Positions 23,096 to 35,330 are shown, counted from the first letter of the stretch. The stretch is DNA of 64,000 nt from Adiantum capillus-veneris (GCA_014529385.2 CM043962.1:43341598-43405597), one strand, 5' to 3'. Translations and numbers: made by a program. Notes: generated from the letters alone by a model not told the origin.

Positions 23096-23795
23096 GAGCT
23101 AACCATTTGTCCCTACGATTCCTCTTTGATCTGTGCGGTTCCTGTGTTTGCTTACCATAAACACAATGCTCACAAAACTCAAAATCTTGAAATGGAAAGC
23201 CAGGCAAATAACCATAACAAGAAAGTATTTCCATTCCTCTTTTTGACATATGTCCCAGCCTACAATGCCACAGTGACACACTTGGCTGCTCAATCCCATT
23301 AATTACATGATTTTTAACCTCTGAAACATGTAAAGTGTACAGAGTTCCTGACTTGCTACCATGTGCTACAATCATCAAACCTTTGGAGATCTTCCAAGCG
23401 CTGTTCCCAAAAACTGTCACATAACCCGCATCATCCAACTTCCCTATACTGATCAAGCTCTTTTGGATTGCTGGAACATGTCTGACATTCTTGAGCCATA
23501 AAGAACAGCCATTCTGAAACTTCAACTGCACATCTCCCACTCCAAGTATGTCACACACCTGCTCATTGCCAAATCTGACATAACCTTTAGTAGCCACATA
23601 TGATGTAAACCACTCTTTGTGCAAAGAAACATGTAAAGATGCTCCTGAGTCGATAATCCAATCACTCATAGCATGCCCATCCTCTGCAGTCAAGAAAACA
23701 AAATCAAGATTGCTTGTGAGGAAGATGTCACTAGCTGCTATAGCAGAATCACTATCTGAACCAGATCCTGTGACATTCACCTCTTCAATCTTCAT
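23064..23795 (-). pseudogene. Copia protease and pre-integrase zinc domain
   Basis: Open frame of about 243 codons. WIIDSGASLHV carries the aspartic protease D-S-G. VRHVPAIQKSLISIGKL is the typical post-protease segment. LWHCRLGHMS and FCEHCVYGKQ form the H-H-C-C zinc domain. The frame ends at LVHSDLW, and the neighbouring frame takes over at YGPMLSLS, so a frameshift lies near 23,090. Confidence 0.9.
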
Positions 23796-24382
23796 TGAAC
23801 TCTTCTTTTCATCTTGCTCAGAACTCTTTGTTTTGCCTTTTTCTTGTTTCCACTTCGTACATTCTCTCTTTGTGTGACCGTTCTTGCCACAATGGTAGCA
23901 TTCTATGTCATCCTTTGACTTCGAGTCACGAGACTTACTTCGGTTTTGTGCCTTCTTACCCTTCTTCTCTTTAAACTGTTGTCTCCCTCAAACGACCAAA
24001 GCACTATTGCCTTTGCCTTTGTCAATGTTCTTCCTGCTCACTTCCTCTGTGAGCAAGTTGCCTTCTATATTGGCACTTGTAAGAACTTCTGGTGTGACAG
24101 AATTACTTAATGCCGTGCGAAAAGTATCCCAACTATCTGGCAAAGTGATCAAGAGAAACATAGCCTTCACTGAATCTGGAAAGACTATCTCCTGTGCTAT
24201 TAACTGGCTGAAAATTGTGTGAAATTCATTGAGATGATTTGACATGGCTATCCCTTCCTTCATCTTCAAATCCACCAATTTCTTGAGTCAGTAAATCTGA
24301 GAAGCAGCACTTTGTTTCTCGTACATACCACATAGCTTTTGCCATACGCCATACACTGTAGTCTCTTCTGCTATGTTGAGAT
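23796..24382 (-). pseudogene. Copia gag, N-terminus missing
   Basis: The sequence reads AEETTVYGVWQKLCGMYEK from the LTR edge. After a TGA it continues LKKLVDLKMKEG, NEFHTIFSQLIAQE and MFLLITLPDSWDTFRTALSN, the standard copia gag order. A CCHC knuckle CYHCGKNGHTKREC lies at about 23863-23904. At least two stops or frame changes occur. The first 60 or so residues and the leader are absent because the LTR abuts mid-gag. Confidence 0.85.
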
Positions 24383-24610
24383 TGAAGTCGTGGAGCGGAG
24401 CGTAGATCGAATGACACACATACACACACATAGATACACAGACAAAGACCTTACACAGTACATAGAGAATTCGTTGAAGGGTCATCTCCCAAATCTTATT
24501 ATTCACATAAGTATATGTGAGTATATACAAAGAGTTAGTGATAAGCGAGTTAGGCGGGCGGGCGGGCGGCCATATCCGTATAAGAGGCCACTTGGGCTTT
24601 AATCCCAACA
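24383..24610 (-). repeat. Copia 5' LTR (228 bp)
   Basis: Same ends as the 3' copy (TGTTGGGATT ... ACGACTTCA, - strand). It is followed at once by gag coding sequence, with no TGGTATCAGAG-type primer site. Confidence 0.92.
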
Positions 24611-24960
24611 CTCTCTCTCTCATTCATTTCTCGCTTATGAACTTTATCCAAATCAAGACATAAACAACGTACATGCTCTTACTTACTAAGTCTAGATCGC
24701 TGGTTATGGGTATGGGGAGAGTTGCGGAGTGCATGCATAAGATTCGGTAAAACCCTCACATCAACACCCTAGAATTGCATGGGAAGCATGTAAGAAAGTC
24801 CAAAGACACACAAAAGCAAAATATTAAGTTTAGGACGGATGCAAGACATCAAGAAGCGGTTCGGCAGATGAGATGCATTAGGCTTGCTTCATGATGCCTC
24901 GATAGACTCCAAAGTGAATGAGGCTTTTTTATAGTGTCAATGTATTATGGTATGGGAGAA
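24611..24960 (+). repeat. Composite repeat, copy 2, right part
   Basis: Continues copy 2 after the copia insertion, matching 18150-18470 (TATGAACTTTCTCCAAAT-like start, ACATGCTCTTACTTACTAAG, TAGAATTGCATGGGAAGCAT). Confidence 0.85.
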
Positions 24961-25365
24961 AATCAAAAAGTTCTAGCCCCCAAGTACAGAAACATCTTCT
25001 TCTTCAAACGAGGGAACCGCACCCACCCTTACATGTTCTAGCCCATCCCCTTGAGTGCAATGTGTATGATTGCCTCCATTTGACTCAACTCTCATTCTCT
25101 ATAGTTCAAGACAAGGCGTTCTGATACTGGCAAGGGGTGAGTATCACACCCTACTTGAGTGCTCAGCTTTTCATCATAGTAGAGCTTGCATTCCCCACAT
25201 GTTAAGTCATGAGCTCTTCCTACACACATTTCTCTCTTAATTACAATATGGAATCTGAACTACAACGCTCCTTCCCACATTCCTTAAGCATCAAGAGTCA
25301 CTTATTAACTCTACAACACCACATAACATGTTTCTTTTGGGCCCATAGGACATATTTGGTGTGTG

Positions 25366-25367
<2 letters not shown>
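24961..25367. other. No recognisable gene
   Basis: Short unique-looking stretch between the composite repeat and a long CT tract. No frame or motif is recognised. Confidence 0.4.

Positions 25368-25449
<82 letters not shown>
25368..25449. repeat. (CT)n microsatellite, 82 bp
   Basis: The longest uninterrupted CT run in the window, about 41 units. Confidence 0.97.
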
Positions 25450-25452
<3 letters not shown>

Positions 25453-25599
25453 GATGACCCCCCTCCCCGCTGGGGGGGCATCCCAGAGGGTGTTTTACAC
25501 CCTCAATCTCGCCCTGACATGTCCAATTCCAACATTACCTCAGTCTTGCTCTGACACGTCCGAGTCCAATAGTGCTTAAAGGTCCAACCAAGGTGACCC

Positions 25600-26544
25600 T
25601 GTTAGAAGCTGGACACACCCTATGGAAACTGACTACTCGGCAGATTATCATTTCTTGTAATTATTCATTTATGGAGAAAACCCGACATTTCACCTTGTAA
25701 ATATTGGGGCTTACAGAAGTTTCCAGATTGTATCTCAGTTTTGACATTTAGATTGAGTAGAGGGTTAATTTGGAACTTTAGGGTTTGAGAATTGTAAGGT
25801 ATTTATACCACGTTTTGACCTTAATAAAAAACCTTTTGTCATTTTAAAAAAAGTTTGGAAGTCTATGAGTGAGCGTACTGTGTACGAGAGAGAGTGTGAG
25901 CTTCATCTTGACGCTACGTATGTACCGGTGGTCGGAATCAAGTGCGGAGAAGTGCAGCGTGTTGCCCCCGACGAGAGCTACGCGTCGATACCTACATTGC
26001 GTGCGTATGGTCCGGTTTTGCAAGCTCCATCTATGAGCTTCATCTGGTGATTTGGTGAGCATACGTTGTCCGATTTTGCATTGCATCATATCCACGCATT
26101 CACATTGAGTAGAGCTACACATTAGGCACTTTAGATTTCGAAAACGAAGACCTGTAAATTTCGAACAGACATCCTACGTGATTTTGTACCGAGTATTTTG
26201 GGTTGGGTTTTTGGTTCATAGACCTTAGGGAGAGCGACCTATTGGTGTTAGTAGGGTCTCCTTCAAGTTCTGTGGTGTTTTGAGATTGTTTGATGGGTGT
26301 CGACTCTAGAAAGCGTTGTAGGAAGTTTCCTCTTATGCACTCTTGAAGGCAGTGACTCTTGAAGGCAGTGACTTAGACATTGGGTAGAGACCTCTGTAGG
26401 AATTAGTTAGGAGTTGGTCGAGTGTAGGTTGACACCCTATGCTTGCTTCCACGCGCCTGCGGGTCGAGCTTCATCCTTAGCTGACAAATCTTGTTAGGTG
26501 AGTTCTCGCTGTGCTGACGTCCGTCGCGGCGTATCCGTCCAACA
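25600..26544 (+). repeat. 5' LTR of giant element (945 bp)
   Basis: TGTTAGAAG ... TCCAACA. Contains a TATA-like TATTTATACC at 25800 and AATAAA at 25823. Compared with the 3' LTR it carries an 18-bp tandem duplication (CTTGAAGGCAGTGA repeated near 26342), accounting for the length difference. It holds a half-site of the palindrome family at 26167-26180. Confidence 0.95.
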
Positions 26545-26545
26545 T

Positions 26546-26563
26546 TGGCGCCGTTGCCGGGGA
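26546..26563 (+). other. Primer binding site, Athila/Tat type
   Basis: TGGCGCCGTTGCCGGGGA lies one base after the LTR. This sequence is the common primer site of plant Athila and Tat elements, generally assigned to an aspartate tRNA. Confidence 0.9.
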
Positions 26564-27084
26564 CGAAAACCTTAGGTAGGTGACCGAGACTAGTCCTTGA
26601 GGATAGGGATTTTTGGCTTGCCAAGAGTCTCGTTTTACATTTAGATAGGACCAGAGGGTGGAGGACTCTTTAGGTCTTAGAGGGAGTCTAGGAAGCATGT
26701 GTCTGGCCTAGATCCTTCGACTTAGGTAGATTTAGGTAGACTGAGATAGTTTTAGATATTAGTTGAGTTCTTGAGTAGGAGTTGGAGTGGTAGAAGCGGT
26801 GAGACGAGAGCTTGAGAGTCCGGAGAGACCAGAGAGCAACGAAAACACCATTTCACATGATGAGTAGGAGTAGAGTAAGTAGGACATCATGATTCAGGAT
26901 CTAGAGCACTTCATGCATGTATACTTGCTTGGTAAATTCATCATAAGGTTGTAAAAGATGCAAAAAAACGCAAAAGTGTGCACGAGAGCTGAAGTGAAGT
27001 CCAAAAGTTACTGTGAGTGTTTCTGATAGAGCTGCAGAGCATCAGGAGCATTTTTGTCAGAAAAAAATTTAATTTTAAGCCAGG

Positions 27085-27108
27085 AGACATCCTACGCGTA
27101 GGATGTCT
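27085..27108. repeat. 24-bp palindrome, leader copy 1 (perfect)
   Basis: Half-site AGACATCCTACG followed by its exact reverse complement; the centre is ACGCGT. Confidence 0.97.
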
Positions 27109-27526
27109 ATAGGCTAATCTAGTGGGAATTTTAGAATTTTGAGTTGACCAGTGTGTTCAGAAGGTGGGGTTTACCTTAGTTTCACCTGAAAAGTGGAAAT
27201 TTGACCATATCTTGACAGGATAAGGGCAGATAGACTGAAATTGCCAGACATCCTACCCAAATTGTGCCAAAGCATTATTTTAAGACCAAAACCATAGGAT
27301 GACTTCATGATCATGATCTGCATGATATATTGAGTGACTGAGAGGGGTTTCATCTCACTTGGGTGAGAAAATTGGGTTCAAAGTAGACTTTAACACTTTT
27401 GACTGAAAAAGGCAAGAGTAGCTAAATTGGGGACTTTTGAAATCTAAACCAAAATCTAAGCATACCACTGGGTTGCTGACATCAAGGGGAAGCTGTGGGT
27501 CAAGTCTGGGGTCAAACATGCCAAAA

Positions 27527-27550
27527 AGACATCCTACGCGTAGGATGTCT
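27527..27550. repeat. 24-bp palindrome, leader copy 2 (perfect)
   Basis: Identical to copy 1. It lies 281 bases after the half-site at 27246. Confidence 0.97.
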
Positions 27551-27651
27551 TCTGTGTGATTTTGCACTCCAAACCTAATTTTGAGCGTACCAAAGTGATC
27601 AGCACCTCAAGGAGAGCTTGTGCTTGGAATTTGAGGCCATTCTGATGAAAA

Positions 27652-27675
27652 ATACATACTACGCGTAGGATGTCT
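27652..27675. repeat. 24-bp palindrome, leader copy 3 (two changes)
   Basis: The left arm reads ATACATACTACG; the right arm is intact. Preceded by GATGAAAAA, as at several other copies. Confidence 0.95.
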
Positions 27676-27927
27676 AAAGCAAGAAATTGAAGCCAGATGC
27701 TGACTGTGGGCATAGCAAGGTGTTGTATAGCCTAAGGCAAGCCTCCTAGTCAATTTTGGTCCAAATTGGAGTTGATTAGGCTGATCAAGACCAGCAACAT
27801 GCTGTCGGAACAGATTTCTGATCCATTGACCAACTTATAGGTGTCCAAATCAAAAAGTAAAAACAACTATGGACTCAGCACATAAAGGGGAATCCATAGT
27901 GAAAAAATCCAGACAAAACAGAGTAGG

Positions 27928-27951
27928 AGACATCATACGCGTAGGATGTCT
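27928..27951. repeat. 24-bp palindrome, leader copy 4 (one change)
   Basis: The left arm reads AGACATCATACG; the right arm is intact. It lies 276 bases after copy 3. Confidence 0.95.
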
Positions 27952-28360
27952 ACTGGGGCCTACTGAAGAGAAAATTTATCTGGGCTTAGACAGTGAGGTT
28001 CCATTTGGCTTAAGGGTTCCAGAACTTCTTTCAGAAGTGAATTTGGACCTTGTTTGTCCATTTGACCGAGCAAAGACTGAATTCAGACTTTTTCACGTAA
28101 ATTGACCAACATCCGAGGGAAGTACAGTTCCAGATTAGCAGACCTAATCCAGAACATCAACAGTGTATAAAATACAGTAGTGGTTGAGATTAACTCTTCA
28201 GTTATACCAATCATTACTAAGATAACCTCTAGCAGTTAAATGCTTTGATTTGATTGCCGAAATTAAATGCTTGTGTACATGTATATTCAACAGCAAAGCA
28301 AGAAGTTGTGCGGAGACCGATCCTTTGCCAGGTGAGTGGTTGGATTTGTGATAAATTGCA

Positions 28361-29395
28361 TTGATAAGTTTGATGAATTTAAGATCAGGAAGATACATTT
28401 TTAAGGATCAGAAGGTGGCAGGTGACCAAGGTAGCTTAGTGTCCACCGAGGAGAGTGTACCTCAGGCAAGGCTAGATCCATTAGCACCGATTATTGAGGA
28501 AGGTAGTGATATTGACACTTCGTCAGACAAATCTTTCTTCATAATGGGTAGTCAACAGCCAGGAGGTTTCACCTATGACGGACCAATGCCAGGAGGAAGC
28601 ACCTCCCTAAATCCTTTGAAGGATTCCAAGCTCACTGTGATCTTCTTAGAAGGAACAAACTCGAGGGGAGCCCTAGTCTATTCTGATTATCAAGGACTCA
28701 AGTGCATTTGTATTGAATAAAGACCAGTTCAGAGATTGGAGATAATTCGAGTCTATGATGATGGAGATAGATTCCGAGACAAAAAGGGGAACCACTATCT
28801 GATAGTTAGTAACCTTGAAGATTACAACAGATATGGAGATAACGTGGTGAAAGGGAAAATGGTTTCAAAAACTCAAGAACCGCCACCAAACATTGATCGA
28901 CCTGGAGCAATTTTTATGTATGATAAGAAAACAACCAGGGTTTCAACTTATAATGAGAACGTGGGAATCTACAAGCATGAGAGTGAGGGAATAGTCGCTT
29001 ACTTTCGCTACAAAGAACCATACTTAACTGAATTAAGCAAAGACAAGGTTCTTTACTTATTCTCTTATGAAACTGCTATGGGGAAGGATATAGTTTTTGT
29101 TGATAGGTACGGGCGAGAATACCAACGTATTCTCCCAGAGGAGGTAGAAAGGAAACAATTCCAGGAGCATCAACATATGCCCCAGACGAAGTGCCAAGAG
29201 TCACCTACACCCCTAGCAAGTCGAAAAATCCCTTTTCAGAGGAGTATGACGCTACCTCACATTCTACCCGATCGCAGACATTCAACAATCAAAACCAACC
29301 AGCAACTCAGCCATCATTGCAGGCATGGCTTCGATAGAGTGCAACATTGGAACAAAACCGAAACCGAGATGGTTATCACGCCGCACGAGGGCTAA
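28361..29395 (+). pseudogene. gag N-terminal region of giant element
   Basis: Two consecutive frames in the same phase (28361-28720 and 28736-29395) are separated by one TAA. It reads like a structural protein N-terminus but has no motif I recognise. Internal phrases such as YDDGDRFRDKKGNHYLIV and AIFMYDKKTTRV suggest a folded domain not typical of plant gag. It continues in a different phase near 29,340, so a frameshift separates it from the canonical gag segment. It could instead be an element-specific extra domain. Confidence 0.55.
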
Positions 29396-31569
29396 CGGAT
29401 TTGCAAGAACCACCACTCTATTCAAGGTATCAAGGAGAGAGTAAGTCAAAGACTCAAGGGTCAACAAAGCTTGGAAGACCACCCATAGAACGAGTTCGAA
29501 GAGATGAACCATCTCTGGAAGAACTGTTAGAAATTATGGCTCAGGAGCACCACTACGAGAGGAACCAGCCTACTACAGAAGACCAGGAGGTATATCGATT
29601 AGGACGTGGAGATCCAATGATGAGATTTGTAGACCATCGTAGAATTAGACCTTCTCAAGTGCAAAAATGGGTAAACAAGAAATACACAGGAAACAGAGAT
29701 CCAAGAGATCATGTAGCAGCCTTTGTGCATGTGATTCAAATCCATAAATTCAAACCGAAAGACGAAGAATCTGTGTGAAAGGCAGCCCTAAGACTAAAAA
29801 GATATGTTAAGTTCTGCCGTGTGGAAGAACTGTCAACTCAGTCCACACTTATGCTTATATTCATCCAAGGACTAAGGAATGCAGATCTCCAGAAGGACTT
29901 ACATATGAAGAGGAGCACGACGTTGAATGAGTTGACCAAGGAGGCTCTTCACCTTGTGGACAATTGTGCGGTCTACAAAGAGGGGGAGTTCAAGGACCTT
30001 GACGACGATTCATCTTTACAACAAAGTGGAAGTAAGTCTTCTAAGACAACACCGAAAGGAGAAGTAGCTATAAACCAAGAGTAGCTTGTAGAGGAAGTGC
30101 TAAAAAAGATTAACTTGTACGCCAAACCCCAGGCTAAACAGCCCAAGTGGTGTGCTATTGAACAAAAATGGACAAACCATGGGACAGAGGAATGTTATTA
30201 TAACAAGGGATATGTGAGAGAGAGACCTTACGCTCCCCAAGCTCAGGTAGCTTCTCCTCAAGTTCCACCAATGCCTAGGTATCAAGCAGGCAACCTACCA
30301 GGACTTGTAGGTGTAGAAAGACCATAACCAGTGTTGGGGCAACAACCACCCCTACCAGGATTACGACTAGTCGGTATAAGATACACACCAACCGTAATCG
30401 AATCAGAGGAGAAGGCTTTGGTGCCTATGCATGCATATTATGAAGATCCCAATGGATATGCGGAAAACTCTGCCTATTATCCACCGGAAGAACCGTCGAC
30501 ACCAGAACCATGGAGCATGATAAGAAGTACACGACCACCAACAATTGCACAGGCAGCAGGAGAAGGAAGATATAGCTTAGATGAACGAACATTGTTGTTC
30601 ATAGCCAACGGAGGCATGGGCGGACAGAGACATGCATACCAACAAAGAGGAGCTCAAGGAGCACCTCAACAACCCAAGGGACCCTGCTACAAGTGTGGTG
30701 GAGACCATTGGCTAAGAGACTATCCTCACGATGAAATCATTAGAGTCAACGCATATTGCACCGAGTGTGGAGTTACTCATTTGATTCTTGATTGCCCTAA
30801 AAACCCGAGCAAAGGAGCAAAAACTACTTTGAACATGCTAGAAACAATACCTTCCAGTGGAGGGTCAGAAAATGAAACAATCATACCTATTTAGGCGGTG
30901 ACACGAGCCCAAGCTCAAAGAATGACGAACGAACCCATAATTGAAGAGCCAAAAACCGATGCCCCAAGTTTAGAAACGAAAAATCAGAGAAGCACTTGGA
31001 AAGCTAGAAAGGCGCGTATGAAAGCCAGGAAAGAACGAGAGCAAACAGCTCTATTCGAGGAGTTAAAACATACAAAGGATAGATTAGAGCGGTTAGAGGA
31101 TCTAACTAGCTTAAGCTCACACACCACGGCAACCATAGCACCCAAGGAAATAGCAGAGCCCAAAAGTGTAGGATCAGTACTGGCAAACAACGTAAATGAG
31201 CAGTTGGATGCACTTCTAAAAGCTTATGAAGCCAGACTTAAAAAGAACCAAACCCAAGAGCAAAGATGGATGACTTATCCATATGCTAAAATAGAAAAAC
31301 AAAGGTTGGAAATGTATAGAAAGATGATTGAAACAGCTCAATCATTGATGGAAGACCCGCTTGGTAAACCTGCAAATTGGCATGAAGTACCAGCTCCAAT
31401 TCCTATCCAACCAACTTTAGAGGAACAAGTAGAAACGAAGGAAAGACTCACGAATTCCAGAGGAGAGCCTATCATAGTGCCAAATACAACAGATGAGGCA
31501 ATTGACGGGTTCCAGCCTAAAACATTGAAAGAAATGGGTAAGGACTGTAACGGTCTAGATGATCCGTGA
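29347..31569 (+). pseudogene. gag (capsid and zinc-binding region) of giant element
   Basis: One phase with four in-frame stops (ends at 29778, 30084, 30327, 30894). The capsid part reads QVQKWVNKKYTGNRDPRDHV and LIFIQGLRNADLQKDLHMK, the retrotransposon gag pattern. WCAIEQKWTNHGTEECYY (about 30150-30205) matches the Tat-type 'WC...HGH.TEEC' motif. Two CX2CX3H knuckles follow: CYKCGGDHWLRDY, which lacks its last Cys, and CTECGVTHLILDC. A 220-residue charged, probably helical region (from 30898) links to the protease. Gag would assemble particles and bind the element's RNA. Confidence 0.8.
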
Positions 31570-32587
31570 GGCCAACGAGGCTAACAGGGTGAGTAACCAC
31601 ATGAATAGCACGAGAAAAGAGAAGAATGAGATCTTACCTCCTATTGAAGAATTTGAGGCAAGGTCGCAAATGAACTTTGATATACATTCACAAGGGGTAG
31701 ACCAGGGATCAATTAGTTCGGGGCACAGCCAACCAGACTCGCTGAAAACTCTACCCTCTTACCTAGGAGAGTATGAAGCCAAGTCTGAAGTGAGAGAAAT
31801 CCCATCTCAAAGACTTTCTTCTAACAAAGTGATGGATTCACAAGGATTGATTGAGTTATTGTCCACCCCGGTGGCATGCACAATCACATTAGCCGAACTC
31901 CTAAGGTTACGACCAAACATGTGGACCACAATAGGTAAATGCCTAAAGAAATTTGGAGTGAAAGACCCCACCTCGAAGCTTCAAGAAGGGATTAGAGAAT
32001 TGGACAGGCCTCAACTAAACACTAGGCCAGTACCATTAAACAAGGTTGGAGAGTATTGCGAGGGAGAAGATGGGAACACCACGCTACCAGTAGAATTCCA
32101 AGGAGTGGTTTCCAAAGCTATTCTTGACAGTGGAGTGGGAGTTGCTATCGCCACCAAGGAAATTTGGAAAAAATAGGGAAAACCAGCTTTGAGAGCTACC
32201 ATAATGAAATTGCAATTGGTAGATGGGTTCATGGAGAAGCCTCTAGGACTCTTAGAAAAAGTGATTGTCACTTTGTGGGGAATCGAGTATGAGCATACAT
32301 TTGCAATAATCGATTTTGACAAAAATAACAATTATGAGATCATCTTGGGAAGACCATTCATGCGACAATTGAAGATGGTCCAAGATTGGGGTTACGACCA
32401 TATATACCTCAGACATGGCGAGACAACAACCAAAATACACCTAAAAGACCATAGTTACAAGGATGTGAACCAGACACAAGTGGAAGAATTTGATTCAGCT
32501 ACAGTAGCAGGATCGGAACTCCCAGCATGGTTAGGGAAAAAAAAAGAGCTATGGATGTGCGGAGCTTCACATTGTGGAAGCCTATAA
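31559..32587 (+). pseudogene. Canonical aspartic protease of giant element
   Basis: After a shift to the next phase, a linker leads to SKAILDSGVGVAI, where DSG is the catalytic triplet of a retropepsin. A TAG at 32174-32176 follows shortly. The fold continues with LQLVDG, LLEKVIVTLWGIEYEHTFAI and EIILGRPFMRQL, the usual flap-to-C-terminal order with 'LGRPF'. It would process Gag-Pol. This is the expected place for protease, between gag and RT. A TAA closes the segment. Confidence 0.85.
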
Positions 32588-33322
32588 AGAGAGGAATGCG
32601 TCTTAGAAAGAGCGATTGAGGACAAGGACTATATTCCAGAACCTTTCCCTGAAGATGCCTTGGAACCTCTAGAATGGGAACACATACTAGCAACATTGGA
32701 TGTCTGTACCATTACAGATAGTCCAACAACAAAATTTTGCGATAAGGATGGCTATGATGTGCTACCCTACTACATGGTAAGCATTATACCAGGAGGAGAT
32801 GAGACGATAGAACCACCAGAACAAGAAGAGTTTTATAACTCCTCTGAGCATCTAGAAGTAAATAATGATGCAGATAATGAGTGTTCAGACAACTCAAGTG
32901 AGCGTGGGGGAAAAACAGAGAATATCAAGTTTTATGATTTTGCTAATCAGTACCCTAGACGCCAAGAACGCTATAGGAGAAAACGAGCAGAAAACAAAGC
33001 GAGAGAGAACCTGATGCCCAAGATAAAAGGTAAAACTCACTATTTGATGCTTGTAAAAGCAGAGGATTGTGTAAAAGATCAAATATAAGGAAGATTCTCA
33101 AAAGTCAGGGAAAGAACGCAAGAGGAAAAAAGACACGTACGAAAAACTAAAACAGAAACAAAATCACAAAAATCTCAAAAATAAAAAAAAGAAACAACAA
33201 AAGACCAAGAGTGGACCAAACTGGAGCGTAAACAAAAATACCAAGAACTGAAACGGTCGTTACGAGAGGTATGGACTACTGAGGAAGATAGTGATAGTAA
33301 AGTAGAGTCAGAAAAGGACAAC
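32588..33322 (+). pseudogene. Acidic/basic linker between protease and RT
   Basis: Same phase to 33088 with a frame of about 142 codons rich in E, D and S, then KENKARENLMPKIKG-like basic residues. From 33089 to 33322 the sequence is A-rich and lysine-coding with stops. No domain is recognised. Long linkers here are common in Tat-like elements. Confidence 0.5.
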
Positions 33323-35061
33323 ATGAATGTACCATTGCACTATCGAAAATTCACCATCCAGGACAGAAAAATCATAATGACACCACCAGTCAGGGAAAGA
33401 ACTAACCAGGAATCTTACGATGGGCCTGAAAATGCAAAAAGGATAGACCTCGTGGAACCAGGTGAAAAGCCTCAGCATGTCTATATAGCAACCGATTTAG
33501 AGCCTGAAGAAGAAGAACGGCTAACACAACTTCTCAAGAAGTATAAAGATGTGTTTGCATGGTCCTATAAAGACCTCAAAAGAGTTGATCCATCGATATG
33601 CCAACATACAATTCCTTTGAAATCGGATGTAAAACCTAACAAACAACGTCCTTATACATATAATGACACATTTTCTAAACGAATCAAAAAGGATATTGAC
33701 AAGCTGATGGATGATGAATTCATCTATGAAATCGAACATACAGATTGGGTGTCACTCATTGTGGTAGTCCCCAAAAAGAACGGAAAATTGCGAGTGTGTG
33801 TAAACCTCAAAAAGGTAAATGCAGCCACCATAAGGGATAATTATCCCTTGCCAATCACAGAACATGTACTTGAGAGGGTGGCCGGAAAACGGGCTTATTC
33901 CTTTCTGGATGGGTTTTCAGGATACAACCAACTGGCAATTGCAATAGAGGATCAACACAAAACAGCATTTGCCACAGAATCGGGAATATATGCGTATCGA
34001 GTTATGCCATTTGGCTTAACTAATGCCCCAGCTACCTTTCAAAGGTTAATGACGCACACGTTCAAAGAATACCTGAGAATATTCTTAGAAATATACATGG
34101 ATGATCTTTGTGTACACTCTCTTCTACGAGAGAAACATATTGACCATTTGTAAAAGGTATTTGAAAAATGCAGGACATATCGAACCTGTCTTAACCCAGA
34201 AAAGTGTATTTTTATAGTTAGGCAAGGTCACATCGTAGGACACATTGTCTCAAGAAATGGCATAACTACTGACCTAGACAAAGTCAAAGTCATAGTAGAC
34301 CTACCCAGTCCTACTAATGTGAAACAAGTGCAATGCTTCATGGGACACTGTGGGTATTATCGAAGATTCATATATATGTATACAGTTATCGCACAACCTC
34401 TGTATCGTTTGATAGTCAATTTCGATTGGACCGAGGAGTGTGAAACTTCATTCTAAAAGCTGAAGGAAAACCTTGTATTAGCACCTGTACTTAAAGCACC
34501 GAATTGGGAAAAGATATTCCATGTTCACATTGATGCTTCTGCATATGCAATCGGGAGTATTATGGCTCAACCTGGAGATGGAACAATGGATTTTTTAGTT
34601 TGTTATGCAAGCCGACAGTTAAACAGTGCGGAAAAGAACTACACAACCACCGAAAGAGAGGGGTTAGGAATGATTTATGCTGTAAAGAAATTTCGGCATT
34701 ATTTGCTCCAAACAAATTTGTGTTCTTCACAGATCATCAAGCTCTTTTGTATCTGATAAATAAACCATGCAATACAGGGAGAATTGTACGCTGATTTATT
34801 ATATTGCTAGAGTTTGATTTCACAGTGGTGGTCAAAAAGGGTAAAACCCATCTACGAGCGGATCATCTTTCAAGGATACACAATGGGGAAGCTCCAGAAG
34901 GAGTAGATGATGACATACCAGATGCTTATCTTTTCAATATTGAAATGAACCCAAATGGTCTCAGAAAATTGTTAGCATTCTTTCCCTTGGAGGTAGGTAT
35001 GATGACACGGGAGACAGATCTAAACAACAAACAATTCGACAAACAAAAAACTTCCAGTTGA
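33323..35061 (+). pseudogene. Reverse transcriptase and RNase H of giant element
   Basis: RT reads LLKKYKDVFAWSYKDLK, WVSLIVVVPKKNGKLRVCVN, FLDGFSGYNQLAIA, MPFGLTNAPATFQRLM and the catalytic box EIYMDDLCVHS. It then hits TAA (34151). The thumb (LNPEKCIFIV, GHIVSRNGI, GYYRRFIY) and a second TAA (34454-34456) precede RNase H with HVHIDASAYAIGSI and SRQLNSAEKNYTTTEREG. A one-base phase change near 34,710 and a TGA at 34792 (R-stop, where relatives have RW) break the end, but LLEFDFTVV..GK and ADHLSRI still follow. RT and RNase H catalytic residues are retained. Confidence 0.92.
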
Positions 35062-35330
35062 TAGCAGGACGGCTGTATCATCTAAGATCGGACCAAATCC
35101 TACGATTATGTATAAATCTGGAAGAATTCGAGTGTTACCTTGAAGAAGCGCATGTCCACGATTGTGCATTTCATTGTTCAATAGTGAAAACACACCAGAG
35201 ATTGAAATAATTAGGGGTTTATTGGCCAACTATGTACGTGGACACACATGCTTATGTTAACAATTGTACTATATGTAGTGCCAAACGACCAGTGGATCAC
35301 GCGACATTGTTTCAGGTAAACATTACACCT
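35041..35330 (+). pseudogene. First integrase zinc-binding (HHCC) module
   Basis: Reads FQLIAGRLYHLRSDQILRLC, AHVHDCAFHC, a TAA, LGVYWPTMYVD, and NNCTICSAKRP. Two His and a CX2C pair in this order are the integrase N-terminal zinc module. It is then followed not by the catalytic core but by PAWSQYIIDFLTTRTF and a second complete module. Confidence 0.75.

Larger units (their letters stand above)
20365..24610 (-). mobile_element. Ty1/copia LTR retrotransposon (decayed)
   Basis: A 4.25 kb element on the - strand with LTRs of 224 and 228 bp and the copia domain order gag, protease, integrase, RT, RNase H. Pol is broken at two or more frame changes, an integrase catalytic residue is lost, and the 5' leader with the PBS and the gag N-terminus is missing. 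Both flanks are CT tracts, so the likely CTCTC target duplication (20360-20364, 24611-24615) cannot be told from the microsatellite. The flanking non-repeat DNA continues the composite repeat found intact at 18.1 kb. Confidence 0.92.
26564..28360 (+). other. Untranslated leader with palindrome repeats
   Basis: About 1.8 kb without a credible frame. It contains four 24-bp palindromes (27085, 27527, 27652, 27928) and one half-site (27246). Such long leaders are usual in this lineage; the palindromes are not something I know from it. Confidence 0.75.
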
